Source of the DNA: Bacteroidota bacterium
GTDB lineage: Bacteria; Bacteroidota; Bacteroidia; Cytophagales; UBA9547
Assembly (NCBI GenBank): GCA_004293915.1
Contig: RDZG01000069.1
Span: 1 to 64,000 of the forward strand
DNA: 64,000 nt
Reading direction: 5' to 3'
How positions within the stretch are numbered: position 1 is the first letter of the stretch; every line of letters starts with the position of its first letter. Position numbers and translations under genes: made by a program. Below, one piece after another: positions 1-7,700 of the stretch. A model generated the notes under the pieces. The model was not told the DNA's origin. It saw only the letters and a list, made by a program, of their open reading frames with translations, and did no database searches.

Positions 1-18
1 CAATGTCGTTTAGTTAAG
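1..18. repeat. IS terminal inverted repeat, left
   Basis: Eighteen bases match the reverse complement of 1400-1417 without mismatch. The next bases differ, so 18 bp is the full perfect length visible here. Confidence 0.85.
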
Positions 19-71
19 CAAAGTTAGGAAAAAAGATATAAAAATAATGGATTTTTATATCTATATTGTGA

Positions 72-1398
72 GGGTATTTAGGGGGAGTTCTAAATATTAA
101 CCTAGAGGAAGATTATAGAATAGACATTTTACAACATATTGACAATGAGCTTATTAGCGAAAAGGAACGAGGCAGTTGCAGAAACGACAGCCTTGAAAGG
201 GTATACAGAAATAGAAAATTAACTTTTAAGAATTTATTTTTTATCATCTTGAACTTTAGGGCTACGATTCAAAAAGAGCTAGATACATTTTTCAAACTGG
301 TAGATGGAGATGAATATTCGATACGAAAAGTAACCAAAAGTGCTTTTACACAGGCACGTTCTCATTTAGATTTCTTAATCTTTAAGCGGCTCAATAAAAT
401 AGCCGCTGATGTGTTTTACAAGCGTAATACGTACCACAAGTGGCATAATTTCAGACTACTTGCAGTAGATGGGAGCCGTGTTCAACTGCCTAATCATAAG
501 ACTGTTAAGGAGGAATTTGGGGTTCATCAAATGGGTCCAAAAGCAGATTCAACCCAGTCATTAGCATTGATTTCAATGCTTTATGATGTTTTAAATTTAA
601 TTACATTAGATTAGATTCCTCGATTGGCAAATATACAGATAGCGAAAGAGACCACTTGGTTGAACATTTGGAAAGAACAGAGAAAGGTGATTTGCTGCTA
701 TTAGACAGAGGTTATCCCTGTTTTTGGCTCTTGTTTTTGATGCAAGCCAAAAAGGTGATTGGTGGAATGTAGTCAATACATTCATAAAAGAGCCAGAAAT
801 GGAGAAAATTGTAACACTAAAATTGCCCCAAAAAGATCAAGATAAACTAAATCAATATCCTGATTATAAGGATAAAACAATAGAAGTTCGACTCATCAAA
901 GTGCTGTTATCGACAGGCGAAACTGAAATATTATGCACCTCGCTTTTGGATAAACAACAGTATAAAATAGAGGAATTCAAGGATTTATATGCCAAAAGAT
1001 GGGTAATAGAAGAAGATGGTTATAAAATGCTAAAATGCAGGTGTGAATTAGAAAATTGGTCGGGCAAAACAGCCCTATCTGTGAAACAAGATTTCTATGC
1101 TAAAGTGTTTTCACTTACGCTATTAGCAGCATATAAGCACCCAATTGAAGAAAAAGTAAAAGAAGAATTTAAAAAAGATAAAGACAGAAAATATGATCAA
1201 AAAATAAACAGTACATTTGCATTATCCATACTGAAAGAAGGAATGATAGGCATATTTATCAACAATCAAATGGAAAAAGCGATGAAGTATATGGATGAAA
1301 TCATCTTCAAAACAAGAGAAATCATCAGACCCAAAAGGTCAAATGTGCGAAAGAAAAAGCCTAAACCTATGCCTAGTAGCTCATATAAGCATTATTAA
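72..1398 (+). pseudogene. IS4-family DDE transposase, frameshifted
   Basis: Three stretches in different frames together read as an IS4-type transposase. The first (about 72-614) carries the helical N-terminus and the first catalytic Asp in LLAVDGSRVQLP. A middle piece in another frame (about 614-760) holds the second Asp in LLLLDRGYP. The last (724-1398) has the Y..RW.IEE..YK.LK region with the catalytic Glu. The first break is explained by a 5-bp tandem duplication TTAGA at 606-615. The second, near 745, joins MQAKK directly to GDWWNVV and looks like a short deletion. No in-frame ATG is seen before TTG at 249, so the true start is uncertain. The protein should be non-functional. Confidence 0.85.
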
Positions 1399-1399
1399 C

Positions 1400-1417
1400 C
1401 TTAACTAAACGACATTG
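1400..1417. repeat. IS terminal inverted repeat, right
   Basis: This is the inverted partner of 1-18 and lies just after the transposase stop codon at 1396-1398. Confidence 0.85.
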
Positions 1418-1460
1418 CCTACAAAAACGATACCAAAACAAAACGATACCCATAAAAAAA

Positions 1461-1485
1461 GCCGTTGATTGCTCAACGGCTTTTT
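1461..1485 (+). terminator. Rho-independent terminator in copy A
   Basis: Eight-base stem GCCGTTGA/TCAACGGC with a TTGC loop and a following T-run. No gene now ends just before it; the IS lies there instead. Confidence 0.8.
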
Positions 1486-1494
1486 GTTTTTGTA

Positions 1495-1502
1495 TATATT
1501 TG
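1495..1502 (+). promoter_or_regulatory. TAnnTTTG promoter of the TIR-PIN operon
   Basis: TATATTTG matches the Bacteroidota -7 consensus, and TTTTTG stretches lie about 20 bp upstream. The first ATG (1521) follows 18 bases later. Confidence 0.65.
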
Positions 1503-1520
1503 CAAAAACAAAAAAGTAAA

Positions 1521-2018
1521 ATGAAAACGATTTTCATAACATATAATCCAAAATCAAAACAAGAACAAACACTTGCTATGCGTTTGCATACGATTGGAGC
1601 GGTTAATGATTTTACTATGTTTTTGCCAGATAGAACCGAAAATGAAAATGAAATTAGTGAATCATCAAAATCAAGAATTGCTAGATGTGATTACTTTATT
1701 ATTTTTTCGACCAATCAACTTTCAACCGTTGTAAAACAAGAAATTGAATTAGCGTTTAAGTACTTAAACGACAAATCTAAAATATTGGTAATTTATGACA
1801 AACAAAATGGTAAAAATTTAACTGGAGATATTGTTGAACATTTTACACCTTTTTACTTCGACCAGAGTGAAAACAAACAAGATTTATTGCTTCAAAAAAT
1901 TATTGGAACGATAAAAGAAAAAGAAGTTAAAAGAACGAATAGCAATGCTTTGGCTGCCATTTTAGGCATTGGATTAGGGTTGTTAATTTTAGGTTCACTA
2001 AGTGAAAATAAAAAATGA
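1521..2018 (+). CDS. TIR-like domain protein with C-terminal membrane helix
   Basis: 165 residues from ATG 1521; the upstream TTG at 1500 overlaps the promoter and is unlikely. The N-terminal 100 residues have the TIR strand/helix order: IFITYN as strand A, a helix, FTMFLPDR, a helix ending RIARC, DYFIIFS as the central strand, then STVVKQEIELAF, where E74 or E76 sits where TIR NADases keep their catalytic Glu, and KILVIYD. Residues about 142-160 (ALAAILGIGLGLLILG) form one membrane helix at the very C-terminus. The stop overlaps the next start by four bases (ATGA), so it is translationally coupled to the PIN gene. TIR proteins act as NAD-consuming or signalling enzymes in bacterial defence; the family call is from pattern and the immune role is inferred. 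Confidence 0.68.
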   Translation: MKTIFITYNPKSKQEQTLAMRLHTIGAVNDFTMFLPDRTENENEISESSKSRIARCDYFIIFSTNQLSTVVKQEIELAFKYLNDKSKILVIYDKQNGKNLTGDIVEHFTPFYFDQSENKQDLLLQKIIGTIKEKEVKRTNSNALAAILGIGLGLLILGSLSENKK

Positions 2019-2665
2019 TATTAGAATCGTGTATATTCGATAATACTGTTTTTAATTATTTTTTAAAAATTGAAAGTCTTGATTTTGAAATAATATGTAA
2101 AAATATAATCACAAAAAAAGTACTTGTTCCTTCAAAAATTGTAGCTGAATTAGAGAAATTTAATAGCCCTTTCAATAACAATCAAAACCTAAGAGTAGCT
2201 AAATGGATTTTTGATATTCCATTAAATAATTTTTATCATTTTTGCGATTCTTTTGATATTTTAGTTTTAGAAGAAGTTAAAAAGTGTTTGGATTTAGGAG
2301 AATCAGAGGCAATAGCACAATCCCAGCAAACAGGTGTAATATGGTTTTTTAGTGATGATATAAAAAACAAACCTTTTATTAATAAGAATTTTCCAAACAT
2401 AAAGCAACATAGTTTTATTTTTTTAATTGCTTTATCAGATATTCTTGGGTTGTTACCAAATTATGAAATTATTATAAATGAAGTTTTAGCTATTCGTAAG
2501 TACAACAAACTAAAAGAAACCAAAAAAAAGAAGCTTCAAAAACTTATTTATGAAGAATATGAAAGTGCAATGAAATTAATGGGGGTGGCAAAATCAGAAG
2601 AAATATTACAAAAAAAGTCTCAAATTGATGAAATAAACAAAAAACTAAATCCAGAAATAGCGTAA
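2015..2665 (+). CDS. PIN-domain putative ribonuclease, partner of TIR-like protein
   Basis: 216 residues. An acidic residue early in the chain (ESCIFDNTVFNYF), a central LDLGESEAIAQ with acidic residues, and FFSDDIK near residue 110 match the spacing of PIN-fold metal-dependent nucleases. The last 60 residues are lysine-rich and helical, an extension beyond a normal VapC. It overlaps the stop of the TIR-like gene, and an identical terminator follows two bases after its stop, so the two genes form a closed operon. No small antitoxin gene is present beside it, so an ordinary VapBC pair is unlikely. RNA cleavage as effector is inferred from the fold. Confidence 0.65.
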   Translation: MILESCIFDNTVFNYFLKIESLDFEIICKNIITKKVLVPSKIVAELEKFNSPFNNNQNLRVAKWIFDIPLNNFYHFCDSFDILVLEEVKKCLDLGESEAIAQSQQTGVIWFFSDDIKNKPFINKNFPNIKQHSFIFLIALSDILGLLPNYEIIINEVLAIRKYNKLKETKKKKLQKLIYEEYESAMKLMGVAKSEEILQKKSQIDEINKKLNPEIA

Positions 2666-2673
2666 CAAAAAAA

Positions 2674-2698
2674 GCCGTTGATTGCTCAACGGCTTTTT
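2674..2698 (+). terminator. Terminator of the TIR-PIN operon
   Basis: Same GCCGTTGA/TCAACGGC hairpin and T-run as at 1461, starting nine bases after the PIN stop codon. Confidence 0.85.
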
Positions 2699-2707
2699 GT
2701 TTTTGTA

Positions 2708-2715
2708 TATATTTG
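2708..2715 (+). promoter_or_regulatory. TAnnTTTG promoter of the small membrane-protein operon
   Basis: TATATTTG identical in sequence and context to the promoter at 1495, so both operons probably have equal basal expression. ATG 2743 follows 27 bases later. Confidence 0.65.
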
Positions 2716-2742
2716 CATCACCACAAATTAAACACATACATT

Positions 2743-2820
2743 ATGGATAGCAAATATATAAAATTTATCATACTTGCAATAGAAATTATTTTTGCAGCTA
2801 TTGTAACTAAATTCTTTTAA
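2743..2820 (+). CDS. 25-residue single-helix membrane peptide
   Basis: An ATG at 2743 opens a 25-codon frame ending in TAA at 2820. After a short charged start (MDSKYIK) nearly all residues are hydrophobic (FIILAIEIIFAAIV) and the tail is TKFF, which reads as a single membrane helix. It is the first start codon after the promoter in block B, and the next gene begins three bases after its stop. Size and shape resemble small membrane-acting toxins or regulatory subunits, but no family is recognised. Translation is inferred from position only. Confidence 0.5.
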   Translation: MDSKYIKFIILAIEIIFAAIVTKFF

Positions 2821-2823
2821 AAC

Positions 2824-3087
2824 ATGGTTTATACTGATATTATACTAATGATACTTACACTTGGAATATCATTTTATATTGCACTGCATTATGAATATGA
2901 AATTAAACAAGAAAAAAAATGGGTAGAATTTGAAAAGAAAATTTTTGAAATGCTTGAATCTGAAAAAATAAGAGAAGAGCAAAAAGAAGCCTACAATCAA
3001 ATTTATTTGGATATGAAAAAAAATAGAGAAGAAACCGAAACTTGGATTAAAAACTTATTCAAAATAAATAATTTGAAAATTGACTAA
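2824..3087 (+). CDS. Small membrane-anchored coiled-coil protein
   Basis: 87 residues. Residues 3-21 (YTDIILMILTLGISFYIAL) form an N-terminal membrane helix, followed by a highly charged Lys/Glu-rich helix (about 27-80) with coiled-coil character. It sits three bases downstream of the 25-residue membrane peptide and shares its promoter. Its stop overlaps the convergent recombinase gene by four bases. No family is recognised; the pairing suggests the two small proteins work together at the membrane. Confidence 0.6.
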   Translation: MVYTDIILMILTLGISFYIALHYEYEIKQEKKWVEFEKKIFEMLESEKIREEQKEAYNQIYLDMKKNREETETWIKNLFKINNLKID

Positions 3088-4199
3088 CCCATTTTTTTCA
3101 AAATACCATCTATCTGAATATCAGAATAATGTTTGAGTGTGATGTCTATTTTTTGATGCCCTAGCATATCGGCAATAGTTCGCCTATCGAGACCTTTCGA
3201 TTCCCAAAAGTTGGCAAATGTTTTTCTGCCACTATGTGTAGTGATGTTTTTTGAGATACCTACCATTTCGATAACGTTTTTGAGATAGGTATTGTATTTT
3301 TGAAGCGAAATCAACGGCAGCGAATTGCCATATTTTTGCCATATCGTTTGAGCCTTATCAAAAAGTGGCAATACATAGCGTGAGCCTGTTTTTTCTCGAA
3401 AGCCCTCGATGTAAAGTGTGGTTTGATGCGATTTTATAAACTCAGCCTTAAACTCTTTCATGGTGCTGTAATCCATGCCGGTATAACATTGCCACAAAAA
3501 CAAATCTTTGACACGCTGCAAACTGGGTTGAACCACATTAAAATTTTCTAAATCCGCAAGCTCTGTTAGTGTAAGGTATATTTTGGGTTTGGCTTTTGTA
3601 GGTAAATACTCTACATACAACAGCGGATTGTCTTTTATATGCCCTAATCTATGAGCGTGTTTGATAACCGAACCAAGGGCTTGTATGTTTTTGTTGATAT
3701 AAACCGATGCGTATTTTTGAGTAATTAGATAATCTTTGAACCGCTCAGTAAAAGCCATATCTACATCGTTTATTGCTATTTTCTCATTTTTGAGAAACTT
3801 TAGATATTCCTGCATGTTGTTTTTTCGTGTGATATAGGTTTGAACCGTTCTAAATTCTTTTTCCTGCTTTCTTTTGTGTTCAATAAGTTGTTCGTAAACA
3901 TGAAATAAAAGTACTGGAGGTTTGGCAGAATTGAGATACATATCTTTGAGCGATTCTGGCGAATAATTTTGCTCAGCCAAATCCATACCATTTTTGATTT
4001 CAAATATTTTATTTTTTATTTTTTCGATTTCTCTTTGCAAATAAAATGTAGTAGAAAGCTGCAAATCTTGATTCCATTCTGTGGGGTTGCACTTAATACC
4101 CGTGCTAAAATCCACACATTTTTGTTTTCCAATTGTGAAATAGCAATATATTGTACGTTTTCTAAGCCAAAAATAAATATTAAAATGTTGGTTTTGCAT
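3084..4199 (-). CDS. Tyrosine recombinase / integrase of a genomic island
   Basis: 371 residues with the Bacteroidota integrase layout: N-terminal arm domain, SAM-like core-binding domain (about 90-190) and C-terminal catalytic domain. Catalytic residues seen are THSGR (His and second Arg, about residue 320), LGHQKI (His) and HYSDI (nucleophile Tyr near 358). The position that normally holds the first Arg reads TGMDYSTMKEF, so Arg is replaced by Asp; the Bacteroides integrase IntDOT is known also to lack this Arg. The gene starts 184 bp from the 3' end of tRNA-Pro, the usual arrangement for an element integrated into a tRNA gene. It is probably the enzyme that inserted the 1-4380 island. Confidence 0.9.
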   Translation of the reverse strand: MQNQHFNIYFWLRKRTIYCYFTIGKQKCVDFSTGIKCNPTEWNQDLQLSTTFYLQREIEKIKNKIFEIKNGMDLAEQNYSPESLKDMYLNSAKPPVLLFHVYEQLIEHKRKQEKEFRTVQTYITRKNNMQEYLKFLKNEKIAINDVDMAFTERFKDYLITQKYASVYINKNIQALGSVIKHAHRLGHIKDNPLLYVEYLPTKAKPKIYLTLTELADLENFNVVQPSLQRVKDLFLWQCYTGMDYSTMKEFKAEFIKSHQTTLYIEGFREKTGSRYVLPLFDKAQTIWQKYGNSLPLISLQKYNTYLKNVIEMVGISKNITTHSGRKTFANFWESKGLDRRTIADMLGHQKIDITLKHYSDIQIDGILKKMG

Positions 4200-4212
4200 T
4201 GTAGTAAAATTT

Positions 4213-4228
4213 AAAAAGGTGTAGTAAA
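4213..4228 (+). repeat. Direct repeat next to integrase start, copy 1
   Basis: AAAAAGGTGTAGTAAA recurs at 4314-4329, within the left arm of the palindrome at 4316. Repeats of this type near an int gene are often arm-type binding sites; that role is inferred. Confidence 0.5.
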
Positions 4229-4315
4229 TGTGTAAAATTCTAGTTATCGTATTTATATTACTAATTGATAATCAGATAGTTATGTATAGCATCTATATAT
4301 ATGTAATAAAACAAA

Positions 4316-4352
4316 AAAGGTGTAGTAAAAACACTGTTTTTACTACACCTTT
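4316..4352. repeat. Perfect inverted repeat between integrase and tRNA-Pro
   Basis: 17-bp arms (AAAGGTGTAGTAAAAAC and its complement) separated by ACT. It lies between the integrase promoter region and the tRNA 3' end, so it may be part of the attachment region or block read-through in both directions. Confidence 0.8.
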
Positions 4353-4382
4353 AGGCTTAAAACGCTGATAATCAGTTAATAG

Positions 4383-4456
4383 TCGGGGTGGCAGGATTCG
4401 AACCTACGACCTCTTGGTCCCAAACCAAGCGCGATACCGGGCTACGCTACACCCCG
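4383..4456 (-). tRNA. tRNA-Pro (anticodon UGG)
   Basis: Full cloverleaf on the minus strand: acceptor stem CGGGGTG/CACCCCG, anticodon arm CTTGG-TTTGGGA-CCAAG giving UGG, and a GGTTCGAATCC T-arm. No CCA is encoded; the discriminator is A at 4383. Its 3' end faces the integrase and is the likely attachment site of the island. Confidence 0.95.
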
Positions 4457-4470
4457 AATTTTTCGGATTG

Positions 4471-4478
4471 CAAAGGTA
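4471..4478 (-). promoter_or_regulatory. Promoter of tRNA-Pro
   Basis: On the minus strand TACCTTTG followed by CAATCCG matches TAnnTTTG and lies 14 bp before the mature tRNA 5' end. Confidence 0.6.
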
Positions 4479-4521
4479 ATGAAGTTTTTTGATTTATCAT
4501 TAACTTTGTGAAAAAATTAAG

Positions 4522-4610
4522 TGGAGAGAGAGGGATTCGAACCCTCGATACAGTTTAACCCGTACGGCAGTTTAGCAAACTACTGGTTTCAGCCACTCAC
4601 CCATCTCTCC
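4522..4610 (-). tRNA. tRNA-Ser (anticodon GCU)
   Basis: Minus-strand type II tRNA with acceptor stem GGAGAGA/TCTCTCC, anticodon arm GTAGT-TTGCTAA-ACTGC giving GCU, a long variable arm and GGTTCGAATCC. Length 89 nt without an encoded CCA. Confidence 0.93.
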
Positions 4611-4628
4611 TTCAATTTTTTCGGACTG

Positions 4629-4636
4629 CAAATATA
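4629..4636 (-). promoter_or_regulatory. Promoter of tRNA-Ser
   Basis: Minus-strand TATATTTG followed by CAGTCCG, the same layout as before tRNA-Pro, 18 bp from the mature 5' end. Confidence 0.6.
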
Positions 4637-4700
4637 GAAGTGGCTTTTTGATAATCAAATTTTATATTGATTTATTTCTATATTTTTTTAATCATCTTTT

Positions 4701-7700
4701 TTATAAAAATGAACTACACCAATGGCATTTCTCATCGTTGCAACCCGTGTAAAAATCGTGATTCATTATTTTTATATAAGTATCTTTAATTTGATTTTTT
4801 ACAATTTCTTCATCTTCGGGTGTAACCACAATTTTATGTTTAACAAAGTTGTTGTCTTTATCGGGTTGCAATAAATCTATTTCACCCGAAACCATGTGCC
4901 AATCTTGGTTTTTATTGTTATCTATCAATAATTTATAAAATACAATTTGACGCCAATAATCTCCACCATGTAATTTTTCAAAAGTTGATGTTTCATCTGC
5001 ATCAGCATTTGGACGTATTAATTTCTTTTTCGCATTTTCTGGTTTTCCCGTTTTATAGTCAATTACATTTACTTCGTTTCCTCTCTTTTCTATTTTGTCA
5101 ATTTTGCCTGTGATTGGAACTTCATCTAATAACACAATAGAAAAATCGTATTCTGTTTCCACATTTTTTTCCCATGTATTAATATAATTTTCATAATAAA
5201 GCGGCAATATTTGTTCGGCATATTCTTTTTTGAGCAAATATTCTTCTTCGGTAAAATGCGAAGCATAGCGTGTTAGACCCAAATTAAAAAAGTACTCAAA
5301 ACGTTCCAAAGTTGGAAATTGTTTGTTCCAATCTGCTAACATGGCTTTAAAAAACTGGTCGATAGCATAGTGGTAAGCATTTCCAAACGCAGCATCGGCT
5401 GTTCGAGCAGTTGGTATTTTGAGTATATTTTCAAAATAAAATGTAAGTGGGCAACTTAAATATTTGCTCAAATGCGTAACACTTAATTTATAATTTCTCA
5501 AAACTTGATTGATATGCGATTTTTCGTATGCTTCAATCACTGGTTTAGGACTTTCAGCAAGTAGCATAATCAAAAATTCTGCCATTTCTTGATTTTTAAC
5601 TGTTTTACTAACAGGCAAAATACCTGCTTTATCTATCAATTCTTGAATAAATTGTGATTTTTCTAAAGTGCCTTCTTTTATATCTTTATCGCTGGTTTTC
5701 ATCACTGGATACGATAAAAATATTTGCTCCTTTGCACGAGTCATTGCCACATAAAACAACCTGCGTTCTTCTTCAATATCTTTTTTAGAAATATCAAACT
5801 CGTCAATTGGTGGGAATTTAATTTGTTCTCCTTTTGTACTTTTTTTCTCCCACGATTTGCTTTCGCAATTAATTAAATAAACTGTTTTAAACTCCAATCC
5901 TTTGGAAGAATGTGCAGTTATAAAATGTACTCCAGCCTCTTGCGAAACAATTTGTTCTATTGCAAGTTCAACTCCATTTTCATTCATTTTTGAAATCATA
6001 CTCAAAAACTGCGTAAGTGTAATTTCAGGATTTTTGACCGATTCTTCTTTTAAAAAATCAAAAAAACTTGTTAATGTTTGTAGCAAAAGTATTTTTTCGG
6101 AAGATTTTAATATATAGTTAATCAACTTTAAATCAGTTAATAACTTTTCGAAAACAACTTGTAAAGTATGATTATGAACATTTTTAATTCCATTTTCGAT
6201 TGCAAAACTCAATGCCAAAATTTCTTTTTCAGACGAAATAGAAAGCTTTTGCATTTCGGCTTCGTTTGCTAAAAACGTACGCCATTTGAGTTTATTGGCT
6301 GCAATATGAAGGGCAATTTTTGAAATATCATTTGTATTAATATTGAAAAAGTCAAAAAATAAGGCTTTAGAAATAATGAAATTACCACTTTCAAAAGCTT
6401 GATTTTCGGCATCGATATAACTCAAAATAGCTGTTAATTTCTTAATAAAAGGCGTTTTGAGTATATTTAGTCTTTTTCGAATGTTATATGGAATTTGTTT
6501 TTGGTCGAAAACTTTTATAATTTTTTCAACATCTTTTTTATTGCGGTATAAAATGGCAATTTCGTTCAAATCCTCCCCATTATTTTTTTTGTTTTCGATT
6601 TCAAAAGCAATATCAGCAGCTTCGTGAAAGGCATTATTATAGGCTCTAATTTCGATTTCGTTGGTTTGAATTTGTTTTTTTGAAACTAAATTTTTTGCTA
6701 ATTTTTGTCCTTGTTTTTCAAAATTATCAATCAAATTAGTATCAAGAACTAAGCGAGTAATATTATGTTCAATAGAAGCTTTGCTTGCATCCAAAATTGC
6801 TTGTGTGGAGCGATAGTTTTGTGTTAAAACTATTGCTTTTAAATTTTCATTATATTGAGCTACAAATTGTTTAATACGCTCGTTTTCAGCACCTTGAAAA
6901 CTATAAATGGACTGGTCGTCATCGCCTACGACAAATAAATTTGGGTTATCTTCCCAAAAAGATACCAACAAACTCAAAATTTTATTTTGGGAGCCATTTG
7001 TATCTTGAAACTCATCTACTAAAATATACTGAAATTGTTCTTGATAACGAGCCAAAAGATTTTCATGTATTTCAAAAGCATTGATTACCCAGTGAATCAT
7101 ATCGTTAAAATCATATCTTTCGGCTTTTTTCATTTTTTGTTGAAAAACAGGAAAAAGCAAAACCGCATCTATAAACTTTTCTATTTTTTTGGTTTCCTCT
7201 AAAACAAGGCGTGGATTTGCATCTCCTTTTTGATATTCTTTTGTATTTCGTTTATATTGGTATTCAGGAATATCAGGCAACGATTTTATGTATTCTTCGG
7301 CTTGATAAATCAAATCTTCGGGTACATAATTTTCTTTTTTAATGGTTTCAAATAATTTTTTTAATGCGATATAAGCAGAATAAATATTACCCGTATATTT
7401 TTTAAAACGATTGCCAGCAGGTAGATTGTTTATTAAATCATAATAAACATCTATGGTTTCGAGTTCTGAAATAGGCTGCAAATCCTGACTATCGCCAAAA
7501 TACTGCCTATTATCTTGAATAATGGTGTTACAAAACGAGTGAAAGGTATAAATATGTACTTTGTATGCCTCAGCACCAATAAATTCTGACAAACGTTTTC
7601 GCATTGCAACAGCACCAGCATCGGTATAAGTTAGGCATAAAATATTGTGTGGAAAAATGTCTGGAATTTGTAATATTTTACCAATTCGGAGCGAAAGAAT

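Larger units (their letters stand above)
1..1417 (+). mobile_element. IS4-family insertion sequence, degenerate
   Basis: The element is bounded by perfect 18-bp terminal inverted repeats (1-18, CAATGTCGTTTAGTTAAG, and 1400-1417 its reverse complement). Between them lies one transposase reading frame broken at two places. The left end coincides with the first base of the window, so a target-site duplication cannot be checked and a few outer bases could be missing. With a broken transposase the copy is probably immobile on its own, though the intact ends could still be moved in trans. It abuts the TIR-PIN region and marks this part as accessory DNA. Confidence 0.85.
1454..1504 (+). repeat. 51-bp terminator-promoter block, copy A
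   Basis: This block is identical base for base to 2667-2717. It contains a rho-independent terminator (GCCGTTGA, loop, TCAACGGC, then T-run; 1461-1485) followed by a -7 element TATATTTG at 1495-1502. It would end transcription coming from the left and start the TIR-PIN operon at 1521. Confidence 0.9.
2667..2717 (+). repeat. 51-bp terminator-promoter block, copy B
   Basis: Perfect copy of 1454-1504. The hairpin (2674-2698) terminates the TIR-PIN operon and TATATTTG at 2708-2715 would start the next operon at 2743. Recombination between the two copies would remove exactly the TIR-PIN unit of 1213 bp. Confidence 0.9.

Noticed and set aside
2015-2665. Ordinary VapBC toxin-antitoxin pair
   Set aside because: The upstream partner is a TIR-like membrane protein rather than a small DNA-binding antitoxin, and the PIN protein is longer than VapC.
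3800-4214. Small open frames overlapping the integrase on both strands
   Set aside because: They lie inside or antisense to a well-supported integrase and lack promoter or family signals.
4213-4352. Possible CRISPR-like repeats near the integrase
   Set aside because: Only two direct copies and one inverted copy, with no regular spacers and no cas genes. Better explained as att-region repeats.
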